A DNA stretch of 43,246 nt from positions 1-43,246 of the forward strand of contig CALVEZ010000030.1 of the NCBI GenBank assembly GCA_944326695.1, written 5' to 3'. The notes under the pieces were generated by a model. That model was given only the letters and a program-made list of their open reading frames with translations. It was not told the DNA's origin and searched no databases. Source of the stretch: Candidatus Bilophila faecipullorum. GTDB lineage: Bacteria; Desulfobacterota; Desulfovibrionia; Desulfovibrionales; Desulfovibrionaceae. Of the stretch, positions 16,688-25,394 are shown piece by piece (position 1 is the stretch's first letter; every line of letters begins with the position of its first letter). The position numbers and the translations under genes are program-made.

Positions 16688-17728
16688 GCAAAGTGCAGAC
16701 CAAAAAGGAACTATATATTTCTGTTAAAAAGAATTTCCCTAATTTTTAGCCATAATAGGCTGAAAAATCAAGTAACATTATTGGATAGAGAATGTATCAT
16801 ATAACTATATTAAATTATTAATTTATGATTTAGAAATAATTTTCCCGAATTTTTAGCCACATCGCGCCCTAAATCAAGCGAGATCGAGTGATAGACGACA
16901 CAATCATATAACTCTTTTAAATTAATGCATATACGTAGAGAAGAAAGGGCGGTACAGGCGCCATCTCTTCTTCTCCGGTCCCCTTTGAAGCCCTTTTTAT
17001 TCTGTGCTCGGACACGTTCCGCTTTGGCGAGCCTGCCGGGCTGTCTCTTGGCGCTGAAAAAGAGTGGGGGGGTGTTTTTTCCATCTTTGATTGTCCTGCC
17101 TGATTGGGGGTATCTGTGTACGGCCCTTGCATTCTTTGGCTACGTCGTTTTTCGCTGGATTCACCCTTGGAAATTCTTTTTTTATTTCCATGAGATATGG
17201 AGTTTTATAAGACGCCCCCTTGGAGACAGATTTCCTGGGGGCTTTCTGTATGCACTTGCCTGCCGGAAAGCCGGAAGAGGAAATTCTGAAATGGAGCAGG
17301 GGAAAAAATTGGGATCGCCTATGCCTGATTTCACGGCGCCACAACGGTGCGAAAGCTGGCAAATGTCCATCTGGGAATGTTTTTGAAAGACAATTAATTA
17401 AGTGTGTTACATGGGGAAAAATACCGAAAGAGGCAACTCCCGTCTTCGGCACAGCGAGCCACGCAAGCAGGGTATCGGGAGAGAGGCCGATAGCCTACTT
17501 TTTTATCGTTCCCGGAGTCGATATCATAGATATGGCCGCCCGCTGCGAAAGGCCCCTTGACGGACAGGCGGCGGACCATCAAGGTGGCCTTTGCCGTACG
17601 GAAAACCACACGGGGAAAGCTCCCTCAGTGTAAGCCTGCCGGGGAGCGGCGGCCCCTTGTGCCGCGTGCGGGGATGTTTACGGAATGGGGCTCTGCCTTC
17701 GCAGGACCCGAGAAAAAAGGAGAGATAT
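16688..17728. other. 1-kb interval without a supported gene (right end of the A+T-rich block)
   Basis: The left 240 bp holds the direct repeat described separately. The rest has open frames of about 150 codons on both strands (16925-17386 plus, 16997-17452 minus), but neither has a ribosome site or family features. A hairpin GCCCCC/GGGGGC (17213-17232 to 17242 region) is followed by a short T run. Near 17436-17452 a stretch resembles the 3' end of tRNA-Leu. The flavoprotein gene promoter should be near 17600-17700. Confidence 0.45.
16741..16927. repeat. Imperfect direct repeat of about 80 bp, period about 107 bp
   Basis: Unit 1 (16741-16820) and unit 2 (16848-16927) both begin AATTTTTAGCCA, continue through a matched AAATCAAG element and share an ATCATATAACT block followed by TTAAATTA. 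The middle is more diverged. The region is extremely A+T-rich and sits just upstream of the PAS-GGDEF gene, so it may be a duplicated regulatory segment. Unit 1 also has a small hairpin, AGCC/GGCT flanked by T and A runs. Confidence 0.6.
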
Positions 17729-18349
17729 ATGAATGTATTGCTCATCAACGGCAGTCCGCACAAGCACGGCTGCACGTATACGGCGCTCAGCGAAGTAGCC
17801 GGGCGGCTCGAAGAGCACGGCATTGCGGCGAACATCGTGCACATCGGTGCAAAGGCCATCCGCGGCTGTATCGCCTGCGGGCGGTGTCAGGCCACCGGGC
17901 TGTGCGTCTTTGACGACGATCCGGTCAACGAATGTATCGGCCTGTTGAAGCAGGCGGACGGCTTCATCGTCGGTTCCCCTGTCTACTATGCCGCGCCCAA
18001 CGGCGGCCTGTGCGCGTTCTTGGATCGCCTCTTCTTCATGAAGAGCGCCCCCTACGCCTACAAGCCCGCCGCGGCCGTGGTGAGCTGCCGCCGGGGAGGT
18101 GCAAGCGCCGCCTTTGACCGTTTGAACAAGTACTTCACCATCTCCTGTATGCCTGTCGTGTCCTCGCAGTACTGGAACTCAGTGCACGGCAATACCCCGG
18201 AAGAGGTCAGGCAGGACGCGGAAGGCTTGCAGATCATGCGCACGCTCGCGGACAACATGGCGTGGCTGCTCAAGTGTATTGATGTCGCCAAGGGAAGCGT
18301 GCCCTATCCGGTGCGCGAACCCTGGACCCCCACCAATTTCATTCGCTAA
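17729..18349 (+). CDS. NADPH-dependent FMN reductase / iron-sulfur flavoprotein-like protein
   Basis: This 206-residue flavodoxin-fold protein opens with MNVLLINGSPHKHGCTYTAL, the FMN-phosphate loop of the family. A cysteine motif CIACGRCQATGLC (Cys at about 47, 50, 53 and 59) follows, as in iron-sulfur flavoproteins and related reductases. GSPVYYAAPNGGLCAFLDRLF is the second FMN-binding segment. Such proteins shuttle electrons from NAD(P)H or ferredoxin to small acceptors or quinones. The ATG at 17729 has AAGGAGAG about 5 nt upstream; starts further upstream lack this. The gene is monocistronic, ended by a 16-bp-stem hairpin. The electron partner is unknown, and whether a 4Fe-4S cluster is bound needs the Cys spacing to be tested. 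Confidence 0.88.
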   Translation: MNVLLINGSPHKHGCTYTALSEVAGRLEEHGIAANIVHIGAKAIRGCIACGRCQATGLCVFDDDPVNECIGLLKQADGFIVGSPVYYAAPNGGLCAFLDRLFFMKSAPYAYKPAAAVVSCRRGGASAAFDRLNKYFTISCMPVVSSQYWNSVHGNTPEEVRQDAEGLQIMRTLADNMAWLLKCIDVAKGSVPYPVREPWTPTNFIR

Positions 18350-18673
18350 CAACGTATCGCTAGGCCTCATGCCAGAACAGCCCGCACTCTTTCCGAGAGA
18401 GTGCGGGCTGTTCGTATCCGGGGAGGTGTAGAGCCTCGGGCAGGCCTTTCGTATGCCGCCCGCGTCATGGGCGGGAAAGGCGGCGCGAAAAGAAGGGCAG
18501 CGTACTTCAGCGGGCGGCCTGTTTCGCAGCCGTCCCCGCCTGTGCGACGTTTCGGCAAGAGCCTGATCGCTGGCCTGTCGTCAACCATGCTCCAGAACCA
18601 GAGGCAATCGCGCCCCGGGCGGGATATGGCCGGGCTTTGAAAAGCGCGGCACTGGGAGAAAAGGATGACTCCC
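18350..18673. other. Gap between flavoprotein and uup terminators
   Basis: Apart from the strong hairpin at 18375-18413 this convergent gap holds only G-rich sequence, with minor inverted stretches near 18455-18475. No gene was found. Confidence 0.4.
18375..18413. terminator. Strong hairpin after the flavoprotein gene
   Basis: A perfect 16-bp stem (18375-18390 with 18398-18413, arms beginning GAACAGCCCGC) encloses a 7-nt loop. It starts 25 bp after the stop. It has no T tract, so it may work with other factors. Confidence 0.6.
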
Positions 18674-18699
18674 AAAAAAAGGGCTTTCCTGATGAAGCC
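18674..18699 (-). terminator. Intrinsic terminator of uup
   Basis: On the minus strand GGCTT pairs with AAGCC around an 8-nt loop and is followed by C and seven T. The stem begins 2 nt after the uup stop codon at 18701. The stem is short, so efficiency is uncertain. Confidence 0.5.
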
Positions 18700-18700
18700 T

Positions 18701-20623
18701 CTAGACTTCCGTTTTTCCTTCCAGTTCCGCGATGCGGAATTCCACGTCCTCCCAGCGTTGCAGGGCGGCGGTTTGCTCCTCGTCGAGGGCGGCGATGCGC
18801 GTAGCCGTGGCGTTGAAGCCTTCCGGGTCGCGGGCGAAGAAGCCGGGATCGTTGAGGCGATCTTCCAGCGAGTGCTGTTCCTCCTCAAGGGCCGTCATCC
18901 GGTCGGGCAGGGCCGCCAGCTCGTCCTTAAGAAGCTGGAGTTCACGTTGTTCCTTGAAGGTAAGGCGGCGCGGGCCGATTTTGGCGGGCGGAGCCAGCGG
19001 CTTGGGCTTCGGCTTTTCCGCGCGCACGGGAGCGGGGGCCGGACGCTGGCGCAGCCAGTCGGAGTAGCCGCCCACATATTCATGGACAAGGCCGTCGCCC
19101 TCAAGGGCCAGCGTCGTGGTGACGAGGTTGTCGAGGAAATCGCGGTCGTGGCTGACCATGAGCACGGTCCCGCCGTAGGAAGAAAGCAATTCCTCCAGAA
19201 GCTCCAGCGTTTCCACGTCCAGATCGTTGGTGGGTTCGTCGAGGACCAGCAGGTTGGAGGGCTGCGTGAACAGCTTGGCAAGCAGGAGGCGGTTGCGCTC
19301 GCCGCCCGACAGCGTGTGGACCGGCACGCGCAGGCGGTCGGACTCGAAGAGGAAATCCATGAGGTAGCTCGCCACATGCCGCTGCTGGCCGTTGATGGTC
19401 ACGGTGTCGTTGCCGTTGGCGACGTTGTCCATGACCGACTTGTCGGGATCAAGCGAGGATCGGAGCTGATCAAAGTAGCTCACCTCAAGCCGGGTGCCGT
19501 GGCGAACGCTCCCTTCCGTAGGCTCGATTTCGCCGAGCAGCAGGCGCAGCAGGGTGGTTTTGCCCACGCCGTTGTTGCCGATAAGCCCGATGCGGTCGCC
19601 GCGCTGGATGATAGTCGAGAAATCGCTGAAGACGCGGTAGCCGTCCGGGTAGGCGAAGCCCGCGTGTTTGGCTTCGATGACAAGCTTGCCGGAACGTTCC
19701 GCCTCCTGCGCCAGCATGGACGCCACGCCCATCTGGGTGACGCGGGCCCGGCGCTCGGCGCGCATGGCCTGCAACGCCCGGACGCGCCCCATGTTGCGGG
19801 TGCGGCGCGCCTTGATGCCCTGACGTATCCACGCTTCTTCCTGCGCCAGCTTCTTATCGAAGGCCGCGGCCTGCTTTTCCTCGGCGTCAAGGCGCTCTTC
19901 ACGGCGCTCAAGGAACTGATCGAAGGTGCAGGCGTAGCTGTAAAGATGCGCCCGATCCACTTCCACGATGCGCGTGGCCAGACGCCGGACAAAGGCGCGG
20001 TCGTGGCTGATGAAGACGAAGGTCTTGACCCGCCGGACGAGGAAATCTTCCAGCCATGCGATGGTCTTTATGTCCAGATGGTTGGTGGGCTCGTCAAGGA
20101 GCAGGTTCTCCGAGGAGACGAGGGCGCGGGCAAGGGCCACGCGGCGCTTGTTCCCGCCCGACAGCGTCGCAAAGTCGGCTTCGGGATCAAGGCCGAGCTG
20201 GTTGACGGCTTCGAGCACGTCGCCGTGCCGTTCCCAGCCCTCGCCGCTTTGCAGCAGTTGGCGGGCCATCGCCTGCCGTGCGGCGGAAAGCTGATCTTCC
20301 CTTCCCGTGGCGATGAGGTGCGCGGCGGCCAGCGCTTCGCCTTCCTGACCGAGGCCGGAGGCGACCACGCCGAAGACCGGGCCGCTCCAATGGTCGGGGA
20401 CCGCCTGCGGCATGTGCCCGAATGAGACGCCCGGCGTGCGGAAGATGAGTCCGTCGTCCGGGGCGATGTCGCCGGAAAGCAGGGCCATGAGCGAGGATTT
20501 GCCCACGCCGTTGCGCCCCACCAGACAGACGCGCTCGCCTTGCTCGATGTGCAGGTCCGCCTTGTCGAGCAGGGTTTTGCCTCCGAGATTGAGCGTAACG
20601 CCCTGCAGACTCAAAAGTGCCAT
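18701..20623 (-). CDS. uup: ABC-F family ATPase, Uup-like
   Basis: This 640-residue soluble protein has two ABC domains and no membrane segment. The first has Walker A GRNGVGKSS (about 36-44), signature LSGGNKRRVALA and Walker B LLLDEPTNHLD. The second has GNNGVGKTT, LSGGERNRLLLA and LLVLDEPTNDLDVETL. Between them is the charged P-site tRNA-interaction linker, with RRTRNMGRVRALQAMR. The C-terminal 90 residues are a proline-rich link and a coiled coil (EQRELQLLKDELAALPDRM), the DNA-binding tail typical of Uup. ABC-F proteins act on the ribosome; Uup also affects precise transposon excision and branch migration in E. coli. GAGGG lies 5 nt before the ATG. It is monocistronic. Confidence 0.93.
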   Translation of the reverse strand: MALLSLQGVTLNLGGKTLLDKADLHIEQGERVCLVGRNGVGKSSLMALLSGDIAPDDGLIFRTPGVSFGHMPQAVPDHWSGPVFGVVASGLGQEGEALAAAHLIATGREDQLSAARQAMARQLLQSGEGWERHGDVLEAVNQLGLDPEADFATLSGGNKRRVALARALVSSENLLLDEPTNHLDIKTIAWLEDFLVRRVKTFVFISHDRAFVRRLATRIVEVDRAHLYSYACTFDQFLERREERLDAEEKQAAAFDKKLAQEEAWIRQGIKARRTRNMGRVRALQAMRAERRARVTQMGVASMLAQEAERSGKLVIEAKHAGFAYPDGYRVFSDFSTIIQRGDRIGLIGNNGVGKTTLLRLLLGEIEPTEGSVRHGTRLEVSYFDQLRSSLDPDKSVMDNVANGNDTVTINGQQRHVASYLMDFLFESDRLRVPVHTLSGGERNRLLLAKLFTQPSNLLVLDEPTNDLDVETLELLEELLSSYGGTVLMVSHDRDFLDNLVTTTLALEGDGLVHEYVGGYSDWLRQRPAPAPVRAEKPKPKPLAPPAKIGPRRLTFKEQRELQLLKDELAALPDRMTALEEEQHSLEDRLNDPGFFARDPEGFNATATRIAALDEEQTAALQRWEDVEFRIAELEGKTEV

Positions 20624-21146
20624 AATCCCTCGCGGAAGTGGAAGGACGCGCGGTCGCGCATCCTATCCATTATAGGTCGTAATACGGTCGGTCATATCCC
20701 TGCGGAAGCTGGCCGCCCTTTGGAGAAAAGTGTGGGCGGCTTCCGGCGGGCCCCGCACGGCGGCCTTTCCCCTTCTTGAGGCGCAAGGGGCGTTTTTCCG
20801 CCCGGTACGGAGTCTGGGCCGAAAGATATGACGCTTCCCGGAAAGAAGCAAGCGCAGGCCCCTGACGCCGCCTCCCCCCCTCTCTTAGAAGGCTCTTGGG
20901 CGGAAGTGGGGGACGTGGTACGGAATGGAACGGGAGAGGGAAGCACAGTAAAAGAGGCAGACAGGGGATGCTGCAAGGGCCGTGGCGCTGATTCTTTGCG
21001 CGGCGAAAAAAAAGGATTGCGGCCTTGCGTTGCCACTGCCCTGCTTTTAGGGTATGCTGGCTACAGATAACCCCTTTTGCTTCGCCGGGAATGGCCCGGC
21101 GCGGAAAGTCGGGGCAGAACGTTCTCACGGGTGGATGAGGAAAATC
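20624..21146. other. Divergent intergenic region uup / binding protein
   Basis: This 523-bp region between divergent genes should hold promoters in both directions. There is no supported gene. An inverted stretch CGCCGGG/CCCGGCG (21085-21101) lies about 45 bp before the binding-protein start. Frames on both strands lack ribosome sites. Confidence 0.4.
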
Positions 21147-22226
21147 ATGAAAGTGCGCAATCCCTTTGCTGGTCTGCTTGCCTTATTTTTTGTTGTGGCG
21201 TGGTGCCTGAGCGGTTCCGCCGCGTTCGCCAAACCTCTTGTGCCGCTGCGCACGGCCTGGCTTGGAGAACACGAAACGTTTCTTGTCTGGTACGCCAGAG
21301 AAAAGGGATGGGACAAGGCCGAAGGGCTGGAGCTTGAGCTGGTGCCTTTTGAATCCGGCAAGGACATCATCGACGAAATGCAGTCCGCGAACTGGGCCAT
21401 CGCGGGCGTGGGCGCCATGCCTGCCCTGACCGCCTCCCTCAGCAATCGGCTGTACATCGTCGGCATCGGCAACGACGAATCCGCCACCAACGCCATTTAT
21501 ACCCGCGCCGACAGCCCCATGCTCAAGATGAGGGGCTTTAACCCCAACTACCCCGAAGTGTACGGCAATCCCGGCTCGGTACGCGGCAAGACCTTCCTCT
21601 GCCCCAAGGGGACTTCTGCCCACTACATGCTCAGCCGCTGGCTGCATACCCTCGGCCTGCGCGAGCGCGACATCGTCATCAAGGACATGCAGCCCGCCGA
21701 AGCTCTCAATGCCTTCCGCGAAGGCACCGGCGACGCCATCGCCCTGTGGGCCCCGCAGACCTTCGAGGCCGAGCGGGAAGGTTTGAAGAGCGTTGCCCAT
21801 TCCAACGACTGTCAGGCCCGCCAGCCTATCCTCATCGTGGCCAACATGGATTACGCCAACAAGCACAAGGACGACATCGTGGCTTTCCTGCGCGTCTACA
21901 CCCGCAGCGTGGACATGATGAAGAAGACCTCCGCCGAGGAGCTGGCCGACGATTACATGCGTTTCTACAACGCGTGGACCGGCAAGACCATGACTCGCGA
22001 GGAAGCCATCCGCGACATCAAGGATCACCCGGTCTACTCCCTCGACGAGCAGTTGGCCCTGTTCAAGCAGAGTTACGGCACCAGCGAACTGCGCGAATGG
22101 CTGCACGGCATCGTTTCTTTCCAGAATGAAAGCGGCGGCCTTGACCGTCGTGAACTTCAGCGCCTCGAACGCCTCCATTATGTCACCGACATTTATCTGA
22201 AGGCCGCGCAGAAGAACGCCCGGTAG
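21147..22226 (+). CDS. Solo NitT/TauT-type periplasmic solute-binding protein
   Basis: This 359-residue exported protein has a signal peptide (KVRNPFAGLLALFFVVAWCLSGSAAFA) and then a type-2 binding fold of the nitrate/sulfonate/taurine family. Markers include LRTAWLGEHETFLVWYAREKGWDKAEGLELELVPFESG, an ANWAIAGVGAMPAL strand-turn and GKTFLCPKGTSAHYMLSRWL. No permease or ATPase gene adjoins it, so it must share a transporter encoded elsewhere, or act as a sensor. It is a different, longer protein from the binding protein of the 3-7 kb operon. The ATG at 21147 is preceded by GAGGA at 6 nt; an ATG four codons upstream is less well placed. A GC hairpin terminator follows at 22249. Confidence 0.87.
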   Translation: MKVRNPFAGLLALFFVVAWCLSGSAAFAKPLVPLRTAWLGEHETFLVWYAREKGWDKAEGLELELVPFESGKDIIDEMQSANWAIAGVGAMPALTASLSNRLYIVGIGNDESATNAIYTRADSPMLKMRGFNPNYPEVYGNPGSVRGKTFLCPKGTSAHYMLSRWLHTLGLRERDIVIKDMQPAEALNAFREGTGDAIALWAPQTFEAEREGLKSVAHSNDCQARQPILIVANMDYANKHKDDIVAFLRVYTRSVDMMKKTSAEELADDYMRFYNAWTGKTMTREEAIRDIKDHPVYSLDEQLALFKQSYGTSELREWLHGIVSFQNESGGLDRRELQRLERLHYVTDIYLKAAQKNAR

Positions 22227-22248
22227 AACTGATTTCGCGAAATGACGA

Positions 22249-22285
22249 GGCGGTGCCGGGGCCTTGCGCCCCGGGGCCGCCTTTC
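22249..22285 (+). terminator. Terminator of the solo binding-protein gene
   Basis: GGCGG..CCGGGGC pairs with GCCCCGGGGC.CGCC around a CTTGC loop, followed by TTTCGTTT. It lies 22 bp after the stop. Confidence 0.65.
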
Positions 22286-22410
22286 GTTTGCGAAAGGGCC
22301 TCTGCGGAGACGAATTCTGTTTGACTTTTTTCGTTTGTTTGAGAAAAATCGGCTTTCGTTTCCTGAGGGGATCAGAGATGCCCCGTCCGGGCGCGCAGGC
22401 CCGGCTCAGT

Positions 22411-22440
22411 GACCGGAACCGCTTTGCAGCCGTTCCGGTC
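22411..22440. repeat. Near-perfect 30-bp inverted repeat upstream of dnaA
   Basis: GACCGGAAC (22411-22419) and GTTCCGGTC (22432-22440) form the outer 9-bp stem. After a single C-C mismatch, GCT/AGC continues around a 4-nt loop. It may be an operator, an attenuator or a weak terminator. Confidence 0.5.
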
Positions 22441-22767
22441 TGATCTGTGGTTATAGGGGCCTAACCGGATGGAACCAAAGCTTTTTTAAGCTTCATGCAG
22501 CAATATTGAGCTTTTTCCCGTTCAAGAACGGGCCGGATGTGGAAAGGTTTTTCACAAGCCGGTGGACAAGCGGCCTTTTCCCTATGAAAATCCTTGCGGT
22601 TCAAGGATACGGAAAAGACTCGAGAAGTGGCGGTTATTGCAAAAGGCGCTGTTATTTCAGCATGAACCCCGCAGGGAGCTTTGTGGGAAGCCTTTTGCGC
22701 GCTCAAGGGCAGAAACTCCGCGTATCTGCTTTGTCACAGGACCAGTCAAACGCTAGAAGAATGGAAT

Positions 22768-24168
22768 ATGAAAACTCAGTGGCTGCAAATATGTGAGAAT
22801 CTGCAAAACAGGCTCAACCCCGGCACCTACAAGGTCTGGGTGGCCCCACTTGCCGCGACGCTTGAGGGAGACGTCATCCGTCTTGCCGCGCCCAACGGTT
22901 TTGTGGCGACGTGGGTGCGGGATCGTCTGTTGGGCGAGATCGCGGAGGCCGCCGCTGATGTTTTCGGGCGTGCGATGGAGGTGACCGTGGAGGCAGGCAA
23001 TCCGCCCGCCAAGACGCCGCGCACCGCTCCCGCCCGTCCCGCTGCGGACGGGGAGGCCCGCCGCGCTCGCGCCCCGCGTCCCGCCGCCGCGCCTCCGCTG
23101 GTGACGTCCGCTGCGGAGCAGCTTTCCTTGCCCATCACCATGCCCGCCCGTCAGACCCATCATTGGCGGTACGGCTTTGATACCTTTGTCGTCGGCCCCA
23201 CCAACGATATGGCGTATGCCGCCGCGCGCAACATGACCCGCTCGGGCGCGGCCGTGGACACGCTTTTCCTGAGTTCCGGCCCGGGCCTCGGCAAGACACA
23301 CCTCACGCAGGCCGTAGGGCAGGCCCTTTGCGAGGCCAGCAACCGTTCCAACCCCAAGGTGGAATACCTGACGGCGGAAGAATTCTCGAGCTGCTTCGTG
23401 CAGGCTCTGCAATCGCGCACGGTGGACCGCTTCAAGGGCCGTTTCCGCGATGTGGACCTCCTGCTTCTCGAGGACGTGCATTTTCTTCAGGGCAAGGAGA
23501 AGATGCAGGACGAGGTGCTCTCCACCATCAAATCCTTGCAGGAAAAGGGAAGTCGCGTCGTTTTGACGAGTTCTTTCGCGCCCTGTGAGCTGCGCAATGT
23601 GGACAACAGCCTTGTTTCGCGTTTCTGTTCGGGCTTTCTGGCCGGGATCGAAAAGCCCGACGCCAGCACCCGGCGGCGCATCCTTCAGGAAAAGGCGAAG
23701 CTCAACAATGCGCCGCTGTCCGATTCCGTGGTGGACCTGCTGGCCGACCGCCTGACCGGGGACATCCGGCAGCTCGAAAGCTGCGTGCACAACCTGCTGC
23801 TCAAGGCCAAGCTGCTTGGCTGCACCATTTCCGTAGAGATGGCGCAGGAGATTCTGGCCCAATACAGCCTGGACGATCCTTTTCTGGATGTGGACGCCAT
23901 CATCCGCAAGGTCTGCGAAGGCTTCGGCCTCTCGCCAGAGCAGCTCGCCTCGCGCAGCCGCAAGCAAAACCTTGTGGTGGCGCGCAATACGATTTTCTAT
24001 CTGGCCCGCAAGCATACCGATCTTTCCCTTCAGGACATCGGGGACAAGTTCAGTCGCCGCCACTCCACCGTGCTCAAGGGCATCGCCTCCGTGGAGCGTG
24101 AATTGCGCCGCGAATCGCCGCTCGGACGCCAGATCGCGGGCACGCTGGCCATGCTCGAACGGGGGTAA
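22768..24168 (+). CDS. dnaA: Chromosomal replication initiator DnaA (or DnaA paralogue)
   Basis: This 466-residue AAA+ protein opens with domain I ([28 protein letters not shown]). An Ala/Pro/Arg-rich domain II (about 78-125) precedes the ATPase: Walker A GPGLGKTH (171-178), Walker [11 protein letters not shown] (231-240) and sensor regions. Domain IV ends with the DNA-binding signature region [18 protein letters not shown]. In standard DnaA the signature contains DHTTV; here it is RHSTV, close but not identical. Domain II is short and low-complexity. No dnaN or gyrB lies next to it, as would be usual at an origin. Some Desulfovibrionaceae carry two dnaA genes, so this could be the second. 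The ATG at 22768 is selected by alignment of domain I; the ribosome site (AGAAGAATGGA) is weak. Confidence 0.9.
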   Translation: MKTQWLQICENLQNRLNPGTYKVWVAPLAATLEGDVIRLAAPNGFVATWVRDRLLGEIAEAAADVFGRAMEVTVEAGNPPAKTPRTAPARPAADGEARRARAPRPAAAPPLVTSAAEQLSLPITMPARQTHHWRYGFDTFVVGPTNDMAYAAARNMTRSGAAVDTLFLSSGPGLGKTHLTQAVGQALCEASNRSNPKVEYLTAEEFSSCFVQALQSRTVDRFKGRFRDVDLLLLEDVHFLQGKEKMQDEVLSTIKSLQEKGSRVVLTSSFAPCELRNVDNSLVSRFCSGFLAGIEKPDASTRRRILQEKAKLNNAPLSDSVVDLLADRLTGDIRQLESCVHNLLLKAKLLGCTISVEMAQEILAQYSLDDPFLDVDAIIRKVCEGFGLSPEQLASRSRKQNLVVARNTIFYLARKHTDLSLQDIGDKFSRRHSTVLKGIASVERELRRESPLGRQIAGTLAMLERG

Positions 24169-24242
24169 GGCGTTTCCCGTCCCTTCCCCGCCTGTGCCCC
24201 TTTTTCGCCGCTGACGGCCCCGGGCCGCTCCATCAATACGAC

Positions 24243-24277
24243 AGGCCGGCTTTCCACAGAGAGAAAGCCGGCCTTTT
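24243..24277 (+). terminator. Intrinsic terminator of dnaA
   Basis: AGGCCGGCTTTC (24243-24254) pairs perfectly with GAAAGCCGGCCT (24263-24274) around an 8-nt loop, followed by TTT. It lies between dnaA and the convergent YdjM-like gene. The reverse direction lacks a T run. Confidence 0.85.
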
Positions 24278-24293
24278 GCTGTCGGAAAAAAGC

Positions 24294-25394
24294 TCAGGGC
24301 GTGGGCGGATGCCAGCCGCTGTCGCCGCCCGCCCCGGAGGTAGTGACGAAGCGCACGGCCTCAAGCCGGTGATCCGGGCCCAGCCGGGCCATGATGCGGA
24401 AGGTAATCGCCTTGCCGTCCCGTCTCGTCTGGATGTCGTCCACCCAGCGGACCGTGGAGCCGAAACGCAGATCGCTGAACGTGTATTCGATATCCCTCGT
24501 TCCCGGGAGCGGATTTTCCGCTTCCAGAGCCGGGTAGAGGGAAAAGCGCTGATAGGCCCGGAAGGTGCCGTCCTGCTGGCCAAGCTGCGTCCACAGCCAG
24601 TGTGGAGGCTTGGCGTAGGAGATGAATGTCTCGGGAATTCCTTTGAATAACGTATACCCGGCCACGTCCCACACACTTCCTCGATCCAGAATGACCTTCC
24701 AGTGGAAGGGCGTGAAGGCGTCCGGCATGAAATGCACGGCGCGCACTTCCTCCCATTTCGCCTCGCCCTGCTGTGCGGCGATCACGTCTTTTCCGTAAAC
24801 CTTTTGGACGAACGTCTGCCCCCCCTCATGCCCGGCGCGGAGATGCGCTTCCAAACCTTCCCGGATGGCCAGCGAGCCAAAGGGGTAGAGGATGGTCCAT
24901 AGCAGCAGCCCGGCCATGACCTTGCGGTTGGTGCGCCGCAGCAGCAGGCCGAGGGACAGCGGGATCAGGAGCAGCGGGTCCACGATGAAGAGCGTATTGA
25001 AGCGCACGCGGTAGTCGCTGAAGGGCAGAAAGACCTGCGTGCCATAGGAGTTTTGGCAATCCAGCCAGATGTGGTGAAGAATGAGCAGGTAGGCGATGAG
25101 CCACGCGAAGGGCAGGGTCCACGAAAAGGGCGGGGTGTCCCCGAAACGCGCCGGTTTGAGGCGGTGCAGGAGCCACGGCACGAGCGCGAACAGCAGGGCA
25201 AGCCCGAGGCCGCCGACAAAAGAGTGGGTGATGCCCCGGTGGTATTCGATATACTGCACCGGCGTGTGGACGAAAAAAACGTCCATATCCGGCGAGGCCG
25301 CCACCAGCGCCGCCCATGCGGGAAGCCACCAGCGGCGTTTTCCGAAGCAGCAGCCCGCTACGGCTCCACTCAAGGCATGGGTAATGGGTTCCAT
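24294..25394 (-). CDS. YdjM-like inner-membrane protein of the metal-dependent hydrolase family (DUF457)
   Basis: This 366-residue protein has an N-terminal half with four to five helices. Conserved polar motifs include MEPITHALSGAVAGC, SPDMDVFF (Asp pair) and YHRGITHS (His residues), the hallmark of the YdjM/YbcI group once called membrane-bound metal-dependent hydrolases. After LLHHIWLDCQNSYGTQVFLPFSDYRVRF comes a C-terminal soluble domain of about 170 residues without a named family. The reaction is not known. In E. coli, YdjM is an SOS gene, but no LexA box was seen here. The ATG at 25394 has AAAGGA 5 nt upstream. It lies 177 bp downstream of kdsD on the same strand. Confidence 0.82.
   Translation of the reverse strand: MEPITHALSGAVAGCCFGKRRWWLPAWAALVAASPDMDVFFVHTPVQYIEYHRGITHSFVGGLGLALLFALVPWLLHRLKPARFGDTPPFSWTLPFAWLIAYLLILHHIWLDCQNSYGTQVFLPFSDYRVRFNTLFIVDPLLLIPLSLGLLLRRTNRKVMAGLLLWTILYPFGSLAIREGLEAHLRAGHEGGQTFVQKVYGKDVIAAQQGEAKWEEVRAVHFMPDAFTPFHWKVILDRGSVWDVAGYTLFKGIPETFISYAKPPHWLWTQLGQQDGTFRAYQRFSLYPALEAENPLPGTRDIEYTFSDLRFGSTVRWVDDIQTRRDGKAITFRIMARLGPDHRLEAVRFVTTSGAGGDSGWHPPTP

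Larger units (their letters stand above)
22227..22767. other. Upstream region of dnaA with several inverted repeats
   Basis: This 541-bp stretch holds the terminator at 22249, a TTGACT box at 22321, and three inverted repeats: 22411-22440 (GACCGGAAC/GTTCCGGTC), 22517-22532 (CCCGTTC/GAACGGG) and 22588-22605 (TCCTTG/CAAGGA). Only poor DnaA-box matches are seen (TGTGGTTAT near 22446 and TGTGGAAAG near 22539), so a replication origin cannot be claimed. There is no coding gene. Confidence 0.5.

Noticed and set aside
16925..17386. 153-codon plus-strand frame in the gap before the flavoprotein gene
   Set aside because: It has no ribosome site, no domain features and low-complexity composition; a competing frame of the same size exists on the other strand.
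21085..21120. Stretch near 21.1 kb recalling cobalamin riboswitch or RNase P RNA sequences
   Set aside because: Only short matches (GGGAA, AAAGTC) occur, and the required conserved blocks in order are absent.
22300..22767. Replication origin upstream of dnaA
   Set aside because: No cluster of good DnaA boxes or A+T-rich unwinding region is visible, and neither dnaN nor gyrB is nearby.
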